Source: Sideroxydans sp. CL21
GTDB lineage: Bacteria > Pseudomonadota > Gammaproteobacteria > Burkholderiales > Gallionellaceae
Assembly (NCBI RefSeq): GCF_902459525.1
Contig: NZ_LR699166.1
Span: forward strand, 2,988,501 to 3,052,500
Reading direction: 5' to 3'
Length of the DNA: 64,000 bases
Part shown: positions 63,863 through 64,000 of the stretch, piece by piece
How positions within the stretch are numbered: position 1 is the stretch's first letter
Layout: every line of letters begins with the position of its first letter
Translations under genes and position numbers: made by a program
Notes under the pieces: model-generated
Told to the model about the DNA's origin: nothing
Databases searched by the model: none
Seen by the model: only the letters and a program-made list of their open reading frames with translations

Positions 63863-64000
63863 ACGTATCCGATCGGAATCGCCATATCTTCCGCGATTCG
63901 CCCGCGGACACAGCGGTGCTCGCAAAAGCGAAAGCCTCCGAGAAGCAGCGCGGCAGGACTGGAGTTTTAATTTGTTTCGAATACATGTACGCTTTATTAA

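Noticed and set aside
1-64000. CRISPR arrays, insertion sequences, prophage genes, tRNA or rRNA genes
   Set aside because: Looked for direct-repeat arrays, transposase or integrase motifs, and tRNA-like clover-leaf ends with CCA; none was recognised in this window.

Overview
The window looks like a chromosomal segment of a GC-rich betaproteobacterium. The best guess is the iron-oxidising Gallionellaceae (Sideroxydans/Gallionella-like). Supporting points are the betaproteobacterial gene order (his-tat-degS-nif3-[complex III]-sspA-sspB), an alternative complex III in place of cytochrome bc1, the oxygen-independent ubiquinone genes ubiU-ubiV-ubiT, and a flagellar cluster. Family placement is inference; no rRNA or tRNA is present to test it.

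Layout. 1-3428: a partial EamA exporter divergent from a LysR-type regulator and a GMC oxidoreductase. 3429-6919: a visibly more AT-rich accessory stretch with two secreted proteins of unknown role (one with an Ig-like domain and a LAS-type metallopeptidase signature) and a decayed duplicate of the Ig-like domain. 6920-15548: minus-strand block nrdR-ribD-ribE-//-ribB(X)-ribH-nusB-thiL-pgpA-thermonuclease, with glyA upstream. It is interrupted at 11.1-12.06 kb by an RND-pump remnant and a plus-strand methyltransferase-like gene. 15.6-16.6 kb: rpoH behind a CIRCE element. 16.6-24.9 kb: sspB, sspA and a complete actA-B1-B2-C-D-E-F alternative complex III operon. 25.4-28.2 kb: an unknown gene, mgtC-like, DUF2721 and nif3-like genes. 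28.2-35.7 kb: degS-like protease, then tatC-tatB-tatA-hinT-hisE-hisI-hisF-hisA-hisH-hisB-hisC on the minus strand. 35.8-39.8 kb: hybrid histidine kinase, NarL-type regulator and diguanylate cyclase. 39.9-58.3 kb: flagellar genes (fliC-flaG-fliD-fliS-fliT, a second fliK-like gene, an flhB-C-like gene, a YcgR brake; then fliE facing fliF-G-H-I-J-K-L-M-N-O-P-Q-R). 58.6-63.9 kb: a membrane diguanylate cyclase, a putative haem-binding membrane protein and ubiU-ubiV-ubiT behind an FNR-type site.

How it works together. Electrons from the quinone pool can leave through the alternative complex III. Quinone synthesis can continue without oxygen through ubiUVT under probable FNR control. The flagellum is tied to c-di-GMP by two diguanylate cyclases and a PilZ brake. 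Heat-shock control (rpoH) is probably under HrcA as well.

The most unusual observation is a family of short GC-rich palindromic elements. In hisH and in the start of fliI they sit inside the reading frame, each flanked by a perfect 7-bp direct repeat, and each adds a whole number of codons (24 and 33). A related insertion is in the thermonuclease gene, and another copy lies between flagellar genes. They resemble mobile, protein-tolerated palindromic repeats. No insertion sequence, phage, CRISPR array or RNA gene was recognised.
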